DNA of 64,000 nt. Origin: Mesostigma viride. Taxonomy: Eukaryota; Streptophyta; Mesostigmatophyceae; Mesostigmatales; Mesostigmataceae. Of this stretch, positions 13,534-37,905 are shown one piece after another (within the stretch, counting starts at the first letter, position 1; every line of letters begins with the position of its first letter). A model generated the notes under the pieces. The model searched no databases, was not told where the DNA came from, and saw nothing but the letters and a program-made list of their open reading frames with translations. The translations under genes were made by a program, and so were the position numbers. The stretch is from the NCBI GenBank assembly GCA_009746045.1, contig RPFO01000080.1, forward strand, positions 6,140,184 through 6,204,183. Reading direction: 5' to 3'.

Positions 13534-16500
13534 AGTATACATTTGAGCCGATTCCTCACCAAGTCTACTACGCATATCTGTAGCATAAAATCTCAGGTCG
13601 GGTTACAATCTAATGACTGAGTCCTCATCATGTCCCAACCCGCGCCGCATCCCCCCCTCTTCCAGCCGACAGTAAGTGAGTCCTCACCATGTCCACGTCC
13701 GCGAAAAGCAGCCCCCCGCTCCTGGGCGGGGGCTGGAGGGCCCCTGGCTTGTATTCGACCTTGACCCACTGCATGAATTGGGGGGGGAGTGTGGTGGTGG
13801 GGGGGACAGTCAAAGCGGGGTTGAACGCAGGGGAAGGAGAGGACGGCAGGACGGCAGGACGGCAGGACGGCAGGACGGCAGGACGGCAGGACGGCAGGAC
13901 AGGACACATGGAGCATGCGTTCGAAGCACGCCATTTGAGAACGATGAGGCAACGTATCCATGAGACATTACCATGGATCCGATTGTAAAAATCATGGGTC
14001 CGTGAAGATTCTACTACTATACACATAAAACACAATAACAGTTTAAAATAGAACAATCGGGAACCGTGGTTCTCCGAACGTGGTTTCTTTCTAGTGAGAT
14101 ACTACTATGAGGATGGCCGTTACAGCTTGCCAGTAGCTGACTACTACAGCAGTGTGGTACCACAGAATTCACACTTGGTTATGGAGCTTAACGAGATGAT
14201 CATTGTGACGCCAGCGCGGCCTGAGACAGATGGGTGTTGGGGAAGGTGTGGTCAGATTCTGGCTAGGCTTGCGCGAGCTATATCATGTTTTGAACGGGGT
14301 ACCTGGGGAGGAGAAGACCTCACATAATTTCAATGTGCGCCATACTAACAATAAAGATACTATAGTGCGGAATGTATACGTGCTGTAGTACTAACGTGCC
14401 ATCACATCGGAATGTATATGTGCTGTAGTACTAACGTGCCATCGCATTGGTCATCTGAATCACTGCTCATGCCTATCATGCTAATATATGAAACCACTAC
14501 AGCGTGGGCTCAGGTGGAAACAAGCCCACCATTGTCACAGGGCCCAGGCGTGCTATGCTCACCTTCATGTCCATGAGGTCAAAGTAGAAGAGGTCATTGT
14601 AGTACCTGGGACGTGAGAGGCAGGAGCAGGGATGTGCAACAGAGGAGCAGGGAGGTGCAAAAGAGGTGCGACCAGAGTGCCACCGTAGTTAGCAAGGAGA
14701 GTAGAAAGGGGGTTTCACCTTGAGTGAAGCTAACTGGGTGAGCAAACGTTCACTCGCATGCATCCCAGGCATTGCATGAAACCACTCTCCCATGGCAGGA
14801 AATCACTCCCCCCAATGACTATGTGATCGCAGAGAAGCGACCACATGGTTTGTTAATGCAAAGACGTGTCCCGCCTTCACAATACCGCTGCCCGACGTCA
14901 CAATACCGCTGCCCGACGTCACAATACCGCTGCCCGACGTCACAATACCGCTGCCCGACGTCACAATACCGCTGCCCGACGTCACAATACCGCTGCCCGA
15001 CGTCACAATACCGCTGCCCGACGTCACAATACCGCTGCCCGACGTCACAATACCGCTGCCCGACGTCACAATACCGCTGCCCGACGTCACAATACCGCTG
15101 CCCGACGTCACAATACCGCTGCCCGACGGCCCAACCACAGCGCGATCCCTAAACCTTCATCATGGCTCCCATCTTCATCATTGCGTTGCAAGGCACGCAC
15201 ACAAATCCAGTTTCTACCCCCATTTTCTATGGGCTCCCACCATACCAGTCCCTTCTTAGGTTTCTGGTCAACCATGCAACATCTAAGGTTGGGTTTGGCT
15301 GGGTTGGGTGGGGTTGGGTTGGGATGGGTTTGGTTGAGTTGGGTCGGGTTGGGTTGGGTCGGGATGGGTCGGTATGGGTCGGTATGTGTTGTGTTGTGCT
15401 GTGTTGTGTTGTGTTGTGTTGTGTTGTGTTGTGTTGTGTTGTGTTGTGTTGTGTTGTGTTGTGTTGTGTTGTGTTGTGTTGTGTTGTGTTGTGTTGTGTT
15501 GTGTTGTGTTGTGTTGTGTTGTGTTGTGTTGTGTTGTGTTGTGTTGTGTTGTGTTGTGTTGTGTTGTGTTGTGTTGTGTTGGGTTCAGGGTTGGTGATAG
15601 GTAGGCACCCCATTGATAGACGTGTGCTTTGCGCTTTGGTGTTGCTGCTCGAAAATTGCACGAATTCGCTACACCATGGTGTGCCACGTGCGCAGCATTT
15701 TCACGCATCTCACAAAGGGAAGGCACTCCCAAGGCTCTGTACAGGGAAGGCACATTCAAGTTTGCACATGGAGAAATGCCCACCCGTACAAAAGGCTTGC
15801 AGGATGATTGGGCCACTCCGCTAAGCATAAATCGGACATCTTCGCATAGAACACTGGAATGGCAATGCCCTGCCAGGCGCTTGTGTGGCTCCGCACGGAA
15901 GCCACTCCTCTCGAATTCTTTCGATAGTGCAGCACAGTACACTCACTTCACCTCCCGCAGCGTGTCGTAGAAGCCGCCAAAGACGTAGATGCGGTTCTTG
16001 AAGACCACCTGGCCCACGCAATAGCCGTACGACGTCGCACAAATGCCACCCATTGGAAAGGCGGCCGATAGGAAGCGCGAGCCAAGCGATCGACGGCAAC
16101 TCCTGGAAGTATTAGTAGTATAATTTTTTGAGAGAGACTTGGGGGTGCACCTGAGTACAAAAGATTCAGGGGGTAATGAAGGCAGGGGTTAAGATAGGAA
16201 GGCAAGGGGCAAAGGAGGCAGTGCACCATGGGATGAGGAGTAGAGGCACTGGGGCAACAAAATGGCGCCAAGTGGCTCTGAACATCGTACCAGTATCTAC
16301 TTGATGGGGCAACTAGAACCAAAACACAAAATACTACCAAACAAGATACATACATTTTCTAAAGAATGGAAAGCAAGGAAACTCACATGGATCCCATAAC
16401 TTGCCTGGTGCAGTGCAGGAAAAATGAAGCACCAACTGACAGTGCCTCTTCTAATGTCGTGGCAATGACTCAAGGGATACTCCTCATGTTAACACATCAC

Positions 16501-19500
16501 GGCTGGCACTTCAGTCAGCACGGCCAATCGGGCACCCACAAGTTCCAAGCCTGTAGAAGAAGATGTCTGTAAACACACCAGGAGAAGGAAAATCGAAAAT
16601 CGAAGTTCTAAGAATAAAGCGCTTACCATGCGGTGGCCCGAGCGCGCCGATGGCGCCCCCTTCTGCTGCAGCTGGTCCCACGTGTTGGTGCTCAGGTCAA
16701 AGCGCCAGAAGTCCTGTTTTCGGTAAAGGCGTGGAATAGAAAATAACGAGGAAACAGGTAGCTTGCTTAGGTCAACGTGAAAGAGGTCCTGTTTTAGTTA
16801 AAGGTGTGAAATAGAAAATGAGGACGTAGGAAGCTTGCTTAGGCCGAAGCACCAGAAGTCCTGTTCAGGGGCGTAAGGGGCGAGATGCAGCGTGAATGAA
16901 CGAGGGTTGTTGAGGTTGAGGCACCAGAAGTCCTGTTCAGCGGCGTAAGGGGCGAGATGCAGCGTGAATGAACGAGGGTTGTTGAGGTTGAGGCACCAGA
17001 AGTCCTGTTCAGGGGCGTAAGGGGCGAGATGCAGCGTGAATGAACGAGGGTTGTGGAGGTTGAGGCACCAGAAGTCCTGTTCAGCGGCGTAAGGGGCGAG
17101 ATGCAGCGTGAATGAACGAGGGTTGTTGAGGTTGAAGCACCAGAAGTCCTGTTCTGATCAGAAGGTGCGAGACAGGAAGTAAATAGGAAAACTGCTCGGA
17201 ACGAACTCCCAAAAGTGCTGTTTCGATCATAAGCCATACCTGAATAGAAACCTTGCTCAGGTCTGACCAAAAGTCTTCAGCAAATGAGCGAGTGTGTCAA
17301 AGAGAGCAATGGAAGAGGTTATCTAGGTTGAACCACCGGAAGTCCCTTCTGAGGTCTATGTTTTAAATCAGAGCGAATAGAAATCTTCTTGAGATGGGAT
17401 AACCACAGACTTCTTGTTGAAAGAAAAGCAAGAGATAGGAAAGGATAGGGGATATTGCTTTGGCCAAAATGCCAAGATGCGCTATTAGACGAGAAGTGAC
17501 CGAGAAGTAGACCAGAAATGCATTTCCAAGAAGCGGTGAGATTCGCAAGATCAACTACGCATGCAGCAGGTGGCGGGCATCCTTGCTGTCAATAAAGGTG
17601 AGCAAACAGCAAGATTGCAACTTAGCTATGACATTCGCTCAATAGTGATAAAATACATCATAGGGTTCGACCCTGAAAGATATCGCTCAGCTGCGTATCT
17701 GGAGTCCATCTAGAACACACACCTTGTAGTGATAGAAGCGCTCCTGGTGGGGTGACGTGAACTCGCCACCTGACCAACCACCACGGCGCCAAATGATGGA
17801 AAAGTGGCGGGGAAAACAGGAACGAAAGCAAGGTCACAATTTGGCGTGGAAGATGTACACATAAGATTTACGTACTTTTAATACTTATAATACTCGGGAA
17901 AGTTATTACAAAAATTGGTATGCGAGAAAAAAAAATCCTGGGTTCCAGGCGTCACAATTTTTTTCTAGTAGTTCTAAAAAGTAGTACGCTGCACTGAATC
18001 ATTTAAAGGACCTCTACAGTACTCCGTATGACTTTCAGAAGGCCAGCTTAACTCATAAGAAATGCCTACACACTTTACAGCCGCCTTGCCAAATAGAGAG
18101 AAAACCTCGCATCAACTCAGCTGAGTCTGCTTCAACCGACGTCACTCATGCCTCACCTGCACTTCATCCAACAAACGACGTACGCTGTCCAGGCTCCAAG
18201 GCCCCCATCGAAGGCGGACTTACTGTGGAAAAAAAAAACGTCCCGCGTGATCCCGCTGTAGGCAAACAAAGAAGGCATCCATGGGGTGCTATGATCTCCA
18301 AGGACCCACTAATTGCTTCCAACAGCAGCTGTCTGTTCACGAATTGTCGACTCTGGACAACCCACCAAAAGACAAACAACTAATCCTTCTCTTTAACGCT
18401 CCCTTCTCTGGCTCTGCTCGCCCCTCCCACCACCCCCCACCCCCGGAAGACGAACAAAAAGAAGGTATTTGCGTAATCACGAGGTACTTTCATTTCAAGG
18501 GAAACCAACTGTGACCAACAAAAAGCAGTGGTTCCATAATAAAGGAAGAGTGCCCTCACCGTCCAGGGCACTTACCCAGGGCGAACCAGTCAATGGTTTC
18601 ATAACCCAACAAAACTGCCCTCAATAGCGAACCCACCGAAGACATACAGGATAAACCCTTTCAACCGTAACCGTTTGGTCAGATGTGTTAGGGCACGCAT
18701 CGAAGACGAGCAGGACGTTTTCCCATAATCAAATAGAACTGCCCTCTCTGGGGCACCCACCGAAGACAAGCAGGAAGTTCTTCCAACAATAGCATTCTGT
18801 TCAGATGACTTAGGGCACCTACCGAAGACGAACAGGAAGTTCTTCCACGCCACCGTCTGGTGCGCGCTGCGTGGCGGCGGTGAGTTTGGGCTGCTGACTG
18901 ACATCCATGTCTCCTTGGTGGTGTTGAAGCGGAACAGGTCGCCGTAGACAAACGTCTGGCCAGGCGCATGCACCGTACATACCCGCATGTAGAGGTACGT
19001 AGAGAGATTAGCCCCAATATAAAAGGGTCGCCGTAGACAAACGTCTGGCCACGTGCGTGAATCGTACATACTGTAGAATGGCAACCCGCTACAACATGAG
19101 AAGCTCGCGGCAGACCCTTTCCCCCCTGGGCTAGACTCCCATTTACGGCGACATGCTTACATGTGGAACATCCGTTCTATTTATAGTGTTACTGAAACTC
19201 CCCTGAGAAGAAATTTGGAAATCGTGAGCTGGTGCCCAATCACCACAGAACAGCCAAGGTACTCCCTTCCACACAAACTGTGCTCGTGGTCTGTGCACTA
19301 TATATTTATCAAGAGGGATGATGGCCCATCCAGCTTGGAGCTGTTGTACTCCCTTGATGAAAACTGAAATCAAAAGTGCTATGGGCTACTGCCCGCCCAC
19401 CCTGGAACCACTGAAGTACTTGCCATTGTGAAAGATGAGCTGCTTGCCCTTGTGTGGACCATGGAACCACTGACTAGAATAAGGAAGCACCCACCTTGGA

Positions 19501-21842
19501 CCCGTTGAAGTACTCGCCACCGTAGAAGATGAGCTCGTTGTCCTTGACCGGGTTGGGTGTGATCTGCCAGAAGAGAAAAGGGCAAGTGACCGTTGTGGTC
19601 CCAGGATGATGCCATGATGGGGTTGGCCCCATTTGCACCCAATCTTAAATAAGAAAATAAAAACGAGAGCGGGCTGGGTGTGATTTGCCAGTACATAAAC
19701 AAGGCCAGCCGCCGCCGTCGCATTCCAAACGTGATGAGGAGCCCCCAATCCCATCCCATATTCAAGAAGACAACCAAGGCTAAAGCGGGTTGGGAAAAAT
19801 GAATGACAAGAGCGGGGTGGGTGTGATCTGCCAGAAGAACACGGCCCGCAACAACCGTATACAAAGCACAAAGATGAGAGTCACCCCATTGGCATAGCCC
19901 ATCGACATCGTCCGTCAAGTAAGTAGACAACCACCATAACCACCAGATGTTAAATAAGTAAAGCAGAACCAATCGGCATCGTACGTTAAATAAGTAGAGA
20001 GGGCCCCACCACCACCAAATCAAATGTTGACAAAGTAAAGCAGAACCAATCGGCATCGCACGTTTAATACGTAGACAAGGCCCCATCACCACCAAATGTT
20101 GGTACATTTGATAAGGAAAGGCACATTTGATAAGGAAAGACCGCCCCATCAGCATCGAATTTCAATGGTGTAAGGGAGTGAATCGCGTGGGGGTGTGTAC
20201 AGAGGGTAACAAGTGCCACCCCATTTGCACGGCCCGGTGTGTCCTATGTCTACCCTAAGGAGGCTGAATTCCAATTTTCTAGGAAGCAGCATGCGCACGG
20301 CATGGAGTGGGTAGGTGTGGGCCGCAAAGAGCACAACTGAGAACAAACAGATCAGCAGCGGCCGTATCCTTGGCTGGCCACCCAACCCCTAAATTAGAAA
20401 ACTAAGTTTGCTGTGTGATGTATGTATAACTGCTGCCATCCATGTTTTATTGCTGCAGAATCATTTGCGGTGGATCCCAACATGTGTTTTTCTTATCAAC
20501 AACATGCTTGTACCCCATTTGTGGTCTATATGCATGGTGCTCCCTGTGGTGGGTGCGTTGCCTATCAAAGAGACCGCCATCGATATTCCGATCACTTCCT
20601 GCAACGCAATGTGCACATCGAGTTGCACATGATGGCACGGTGCTGTGCTGCACATGACCATTGTGAGGACACCACACACAGCCCATCCAGCACCGCCACA
20701 TGGGACACATGCTCGTGTGACACACACCCATCATACATACCGTCACGCATAGCTCATCCAGAACCTGCCCACGCGGCATATGCTCGTGTATCACACATCC
20801 ATCCTCAATCTTACCATCTGCTGCAATGAATAACGGAAAGAGGGCAAAATAATACAATGGGGCAGTGCTTTAGGGGTCGTGAGGGCGACCCCTCACCAAA
20901 GGGGTCGGAAGGGCTAGTTTTAGGGCTTTAACGGCTTCAATAGGAAAGAGAACTTGGAGACATAAGAAGCACGGCTTGAAGAGATATGTAAGAAATAGCG
21001 CTCGAGTAAAAAACGCGAAATAGGGCTTGGACAAATACACAGGAAATGGGGCTTGGGAGATGAATAGAAGTTAGGGCTTGGAGACGAGCATACCGAGAAG
21101 TTGCAGCGGGGGGTCGGGGCGGCCACGTTGTCTTCGACCACAACCTCCACCTTCTTGGCCTCTTTCCGCCGGATTTCTTCCTGTACAAGGCATAACCGTC
21201 GTCAGAACGATCATACATGGCATCGCGTACGTGAGTACATAATAAGTACATGCGCTATCTCGACCGTCGCGCCACTGCTATCACGATCGTCCGGAACTTC
21301 TCGGTAAGATTAATGTCATTGTAATAGCAACACAAATATGTTTGGAAATAACTTTGACGTGAGGAGCGGAACCGAAACACGAGAAATTCAGCACGGGCTC
21401 GGCATGTCGGCGATCCGTAGCATAAATATTCTATAAAGCCTGGCTCCGTGCTAGCGGCATTATTGATACAGTTTAGGTCGATGGAGAGAGGTGCGGCACT
21501 TACAAGTCATGCCTGTTAGCATCAGGCGAACCAGGCTGTAGGAAACACGCACGGCCCTCCCAACCCAAGTGCACTTTCAAAACCTTATTGCGCCAGCAGA
21601 GACAGGCATTGACCACGGCAATCGCAAATTTGCCATTGGCGCAGTTACGACTGCTGCCATCATTTTCGTTTTAGCAGGAACAAAACAATCACACCTACCA
21701 AAATTTTGTCAATGTCATCTTCATCATCCTTCTTTTTCTTCTCTTCACGGCGTGCCCTTTTCTCTGCAGCTTTTGCAGTTTTCTTCTCTGTTTTCGCCGC
21801 TCCCGTCCCCGCCTTCTTCTTTTTGCCCTTGCCTTTCCCCAT
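2146..21842 (-). CDS. KLHDC4: KLHDC4/Kel3-type kelch-repeat protein, 20 exons, 745 aa
   Basis: Exons on the minus strand: 21842-21699, 21180-21094, 19563-19495, 18955-18823, 17769-17723, 16713-16627, 16008-15947, 14605-14563, 13768-13688, 12644-12531, 11382-11277, 10834-10768, 9396-9351, 8415-8044, 7339-7181, 6341-6138, 5529-5359, 4037-3951, 2941-2873, 2235-2146. All introns are GT-AG and the sum is 2238 nt, exactly in frame. Residues 1-48 are the Lys-rich start MGKGKGKKKK. Residues 70-360 hold the kelch repeats, with PRCNFS, NELIFYGGEYFNGS, YGDLFRF, PRSAHQ, RSGHRM, IYVFGGFYDT, YYNDLFYFDL, IFLYGGY and VVFGGV. Residues 363-486 are an acidic insert and 487-539 another kelch blade (RMNAG, LWLYGG, TLDDLYCLDL). 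Residues 540-607 are Asp/Ser-rich, and 665-716 match the family's C-terminal DUF4110 region (GETLAEFFKRT, ELRKDAFEMA). The last exon is a Glu/Lys coiled coil. The cellular role of the family is poorly defined. The order of motifs matches KLHDC4 end to end, so I am confident of the family; individual boundaries rest on consensus and phase only. Confidence 0.95.
2300..2865 (-). repeat. Last KLHDC4 intron: C-rich array of decayed exon-19 donor-edge copies
   Basis: The real exon-19 edge on the plus strand reads GCCCCCCCACCTTGTCGAG. Similar units (poly-C followed by CTTGTCCACC or CTTGTCTACC) recur near 2336, 2448, 2568, 2598, 2687, 2714 and 2778, often preceded by TATGTCC. The intron is therefore largely made of degenerate copies of its own 5' splice junction mixed with poly-C expansion. 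Confidence 0.6.
3148..3415 (-). repeat. Exon-18 donor-edge copies in KLHDC4 intron 18
   Basis: The exon-18 junction on the plus strand reads CACCTTGCCCATGCGCTG at 3949. Decayed copies lie at about 3148 (CGCCTTGCCCACACGCTG), 3262 (CATCTTGCCCATGCGCTG) and 3375 (CACCTCGCCTATGCGCTT). Each retains the exon end and the donor dinucleotide region. Confidence 0.65.
3445..3680. repeat. 54-bp tandem repeat, about 4.4 copies
   Basis: The unit begins GCCTGCGCTGGATGTC and contains ATTGATACCATGGTCAC; copies start at 3445, 3499, 3553, 3607 and 3661 and are almost identical. It lies inside KLHDC4 intron 18. The GCCTGCGCTGG core also appears in dispersed sequences at 11870, 23888 and (inverted) 54065. Open frames across it are repeat artefacts. 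Confidence 0.9.
4082..4130 (-). repeat. Exon-18 acceptor-edge copy
   Basis: Compared with the real acceptor edge at about 4014-4062 (GGCCAACGTCTCCCCCGTCT then GGGCATG), this copy reads CAGCCAGCATCACCCCCGTC then GGGCATG. It holds a decayed exon start plus the splice acceptor, in the same order and spacing. Confidence 0.65.
5100..5350 (-). repeat. Decayed copies of the exon-17 donor edge
   Basis: The sequence beside the donor at 5353-5359 (CACGTCTACTTATACCGCGC, then ACCCACCTGCG) is echoed at about 5150-5200 (CATGTCTACCTGCATGC, GCGCACCCGCCTG), 5205-5225, 5255-5275 and 5280-5300 (CACCTGCGCGCGATCC, AGGTCTAC). Roughly four degenerate units are visible. Confidence 0.5.
6420..6640. repeat. Purine-rich short tandem repeat in KLHDC4 intron 15
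   Basis: Irregular 9-17-bp units of the form GGTGATGGGGAAACA and AGGGAAACAAGG repeat across the stretch. Long open frames on both strands here are low-complexity artefacts. Confidence 0.8.
8698..8774. repeat. Interstitial telomere-like repeat
   Basis: About ten degenerate CCCTAAA units (CTAAACCTAAACCCTAAACT and variants CTCTAAACTCTAAACC). This is the plant/green-algal TTTAGGG type in reverse complement. It sits inside KLHDC4 intron 13, so it is internal and not a chromosome end. Confidence 0.85.
9227..9290. other. Perfect 19-bp foldback with 26-nt loop
   Basis: The left arm 9227-9245 (GTGTTGTATTGTGATGAGG) is exactly complementary to the right arm 9272-9290. It lies in KLHDC4 intron 13, about 60 nt from exon 13. 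It could be a miniature transposon remnant or a small hairpin RNA precursor; the sequence does not decide. Confidence 0.75.
10084..10370. mobile_element. MITE with 39-bp terminal inverted repeats
   Basis: The left end 10084-10122 begins TCGAGAGCTTCCGGAGCC, and the right end 10332-10370 is its inverted complement with one mismatch, extending through CCCTTCCATTGCGCTA. The element is 287 bp, has no coding capacity and sits in KLHDC4 intron 12. TCGA is palindromic at the very ends and no longer target duplication is clear, so the superfamily is unassigned. Confidence 0.85.
10640..11220 (-). repeat. Exon-11 and exon-12 edge copies in flanking introns
   Basis: The exon-12 end and donor (CACGCTCCAGCGCGGCACGC) are copied at about 10653-10700 (CACTCCAGCGTGGCACCCGC, TGTCCATCTGGAACGCAAAC). 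The exon-12 start and acceptor are copied at about 10922-10975 (CTCGCCGTCTTTGG, GTAAGGCACCAGGA). The exon-11 end and donor (CACCTTTCTCCTCGTTGTCC) are copied at about 11107-11130 and 11191-11212. Confidence 0.75.
12240..12500. repeat. AT-rich tandem repeat in KLHDC4 intron 10
   Basis: About six degenerate units of 40-50 bp containing GCCTATTCTATAGTT and TCTCCTACTATACATGG. They lie next to the exon-10 donor but do not resemble exon sequence. Confidence 0.8.
12713..13235 (-). repeat. Six decayed copies of the exon-10 acceptor edge
   Basis: The real edge at about 12613-12655 reads GTCTTGCAGTAGCCGCCGTA followed by GAAAGATCTGG. Copies start near 12716, 12786, 12845, 13012, 13088 and 13203, for example GTCTTAAGTAGCCATACAGG and GTCTTACAGTAGCCACCGTG. 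Each keeps the AG acceptor context and 25-30 nt of exon. A TAGAAA hexamer run (12891-12965) interrupts the series. Confidence 0.85.
13457..13529. repeat. (CT)n microsatellite
   Basis: An uninterrupted dinucleotide run of about 36 units in KLHDC4 intron 9. The minus-strand open frame of repeated Arg-Glu is an artefact of it. Confidence 0.97.
13612..13687 (-). repeat. Exon-9 donor-edge copy
   Basis: The real junction reads GAGTCCTCACCATGTCCACG at 13679-13698. An upstream copy reads GAGTCCTCATCATGTCCCAA at about 13619-13638. Confidence 0.7.
13842..13900. repeat. 8-bp minisatellite (AGGACGGC)n
   Basis: About seven near-perfect units in KLHDC4 intron 8. Confidence 0.9.
14877..15127. repeat. 21-bp tandem repeat, 12 copies
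   Basis: The unit TCACAATACCGCTGCCCGAC plus G repeats twelve times with essentially no divergence, which implies recent expansion. It contains the palindromic GACGTC. It lies in KLHDC4 intron 7. Long open frames in several registers are artefacts of a 21-bp (multiple of three) unit. Confidence 0.97.
15288..15585. repeat. GGGTT-rich tract followed by (GTGTT)n pentanucleotide array
   Basis: Positions 15288-15383 are degenerate GGGTTGGGTTGGG units with G-quadruplex potential. Positions 15384-15585 are about 40 GTGTT units. Both are in KLHDC4 intron 7. Confidence 0.95.
16714..17460 (-). repeat. About ten tandem copies of the exon-6 acceptor edge, roughly 70-bp unit
   Basis: The real edge at about 16692-16720 (AAGCGCCAGAAGTCCTG) is followed by units near 16780, 16845, 16918, 16990, 17062, 17133, 17205, 17268, 17335 and 17400. 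Four central copies are nearly identical (GAGGCACCAGAAGTCCTGTT), while those farther from exon 6 are progressively decayed. On the minus strand each gives AACAG followed by GACTTCTGG, an acceptor plus the first codons Asp-Phe-Trp of exon 6. Confidence 0.92.
18350..18822 (-). repeat. Exon-4 donor-edge copies
   Basis: The real junction at 18815-18845 (GCACCTACCGAAGACGAACA) is echoed at about 18752 (GCACCCACCGAAGACAAGCA), 18693 (GCACGCATCGAAGACGAGCA) and 18623 (GAACCCACCGAAGACATACA), and more weakly near 18440 and 18360. Translated on the minus strand they read like worn versions of the FLFVFG exon end. Confidence 0.85.
19022..19078 (-). repeat. Exon-4 acceptor-edge copy
   Basis: GTCGCCGTAGACAAACGTCT, followed by GGCC and GTACATAC, duplicates the real exon-4 start at 18939-18980 with few changes. 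Confidence 0.9.
19384..19860 (-). repeat. Exon-3 edge copies on both sides of exon 3
   Basis: Donor side: 19395-19445 resembles exon 3 itself and encodes QLIFHNGKYFSGS beside the real NELIFYGGEYFNGS; 19455-19494 is another partial copy. Acceptor side: GGGTGTGATCTGCCAG of the real junction recurs at about 19676-19692 and 19819-19835. These are decayed duplicates, not alternative exons with intact phase. Confidence 0.88.
19900..20150. repeat. Degenerate roughly 60-bp tandem repeat in KLHDC4 intron 2
   Basis: Three to four units contain AGTAAAGCAGAACCAATCGG, GTAGACAAGGCCCCA and CACCACCAAATG. They are not similar to any exon. Confidence 0.75.
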
Positions 21843-22658
21843 TTATAACGACGTCTACAGCAAAGTACGCAGAATGTCACATATCAATACAACTCATCAA
21901 AATTATGACCTTAATGTTGGCGACAGTGTGCACTTGCTGGGCCCACGAAAGGGTGGTCGGCGCAATTCGAGGGCCAGTGCTTCCATAGCCGCATTGATAA
22001 ATGCTAGCGTGTCACGACAAAATAATCGTCTACAATCCAAGGCACCACTTTTGCTGGCGGCTTGCACGAAGGTCTCCAACCGACACAGTCCACTACGCTT
22101 AGTATACTACGGTGTTGTTGTAGCTAATACGGAGTAACCGCTAATTAAAATACTATTCCTTATAATACTTGTTGTTGTAAACATGGTATTGTAAAGACCT
22201 TGAAGCAAACATATGATTCTACCAGTAACAGCTGCCCATGTGCGGCGTGGGCAACAACCACAACTACAACTACTAGCATGAAGCGGTACGAGGTGGCAGG
22301 ATGTGGCCAGGCGCAAACGTGCTTTTACCACAAGACCCCGTCTTGCACAGAAAGCCGCGCGAGACTCGACGATGATCAGAATGTCGGCCATGGACTATGG
22401 AGGCTGCCATTTCCGGGCACGCTTTTCCAGTTATATCTTTCCGTGGAAACGAAGCAGTCGCAGGTGGAAAGTACGGGCTTGATGGCCGTGAAGTATACTG
22501 GCACCAATAGCAAGTAATGATCTGGCAAAGCCTTAGCACAGCATTCTCGATCATTCATTTTCGTAGTAGACTAAAAGGATGCAGTTTTAGCTAGTTGCCG
22601 TTGTCTTATGGAGAAAGATCTCGGAACAATTTACCGAAGCAGGCTTGAATAGATTTCC
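21843..22658. promoter_or_regulatory. Divergent intergenic region between KLHDC4 and the ABCD gene
   Basis: The region holds 816 bp between two start codons pointing away from each other, so it must contain both promoters and 5' UTRs. No clear TATA box or repeated motif was recognised. AT-rich tracts lie at 22130-22200. No convincing open frame. Confidence 0.5.
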
Positions 22659-37313
<14,655 letters not shown>

Positions 37314-37720
37314 GTGTTTCTCCCGACCCCGTGGCATTTGTGCACATGAAGGCTGTGCTCTATGTTAGAGCAAGTACCATGTGCCTTAATGATATAATTG
37401 GATACAACGTGCCGGGTACATTAATACGTGCCATGATTAGGACGGGCCGGTGACAAACCCCATGCAGCAGTACCATGGAAGTGGGTACCATCGATCCCTA
37501 TTTCACAATGACGAGAGAGACATTCACTTGACATCGCAGTGCAATGCAAATGCATGCAGGGTAGAACGTAGCCATGCATGCCTGCAGCCTAACCAATAGC
37601 CGACAGACCGTCTCATAGCATCGGCCAACCTAGCTATGCGTCTCGCCTAGCACTGCTTGTTTGCTCACGTCTCCATAGCAATGCAATGCTCACACGGGTC
37701 ATATTAATTGCACCTGGACA
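37314..37720. other. 3' flank of the ABCD gene
   Basis: Downstream of the stop codon no further exon, repeat or clear polyadenylation signal was recognised. It leads into LINE debris. Confidence 0.4.
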
Positions 37721-37724
37721 GGGG

Positions 37725-37905
37725 ATGCCCCGGATCGTTTTGCATGACGGGTCCGTTTGATCGAGCACCCTGTGGCATGACTGTGGCATGAGAGAAGGGG
37801 GGGGTCTCTGCCCCCTGCCCATTGTGCACACTCAGGCCTAAAAGCACCCCGGTCGGTGCTCTGTGACTCCCCAACGGGAGCACGTCCTTCATTAATTGAT
37901 TAAAC
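37725..37905 (+). mobile_element. LINE 3' tail copy (hairpin family)
   Basis: GTGGCATGA, GGGGGTCTCTGCCCC, TTGTGCACACTCAGG, then GGTGCTCTGTGACTCCCCAA and CGGGAGCAC, and a short ATTAATTGATTAA tail. Same order as in 41020-41146, diverged. Confidence 0.8.

Noticed and set aside
14877-15127. Possible CRISPR array (regular short repeats)
   Set aside because: Repeats are directly contiguous with no variable spacers, in a eukaryotic intron; the same applies to the 45-bp array at 35850 and 24-bp array at 33601.
14772-15597. SQYRCPT and HNTAARR repeat proteins
   Set aside because: Open only because the 21-bp unit is a multiple of three; they lie in an intron and extend into unrelated repeats.
15166-15824. 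Long Cys/Val/Leu frames over the GTGTT array and Thr/Gln/His frames on the other strand
   Set aside because: Pure low-complexity translation of a pentanucleotide repeat inside an intron of the KLHDC4 gene.
16839-17270. 143-codon minus-strand frame with NRTSGAST repeats
   Set aside because: It is made of tandem decayed exon-6 acceptor copies; the frame is not the one used by exon 6.
17655-17680. tRNA-like T-arm AGGGTTCGACCCT
   Set aside because: No acceptor, D or anticodon arms can be placed around it on either strand; likely chance.
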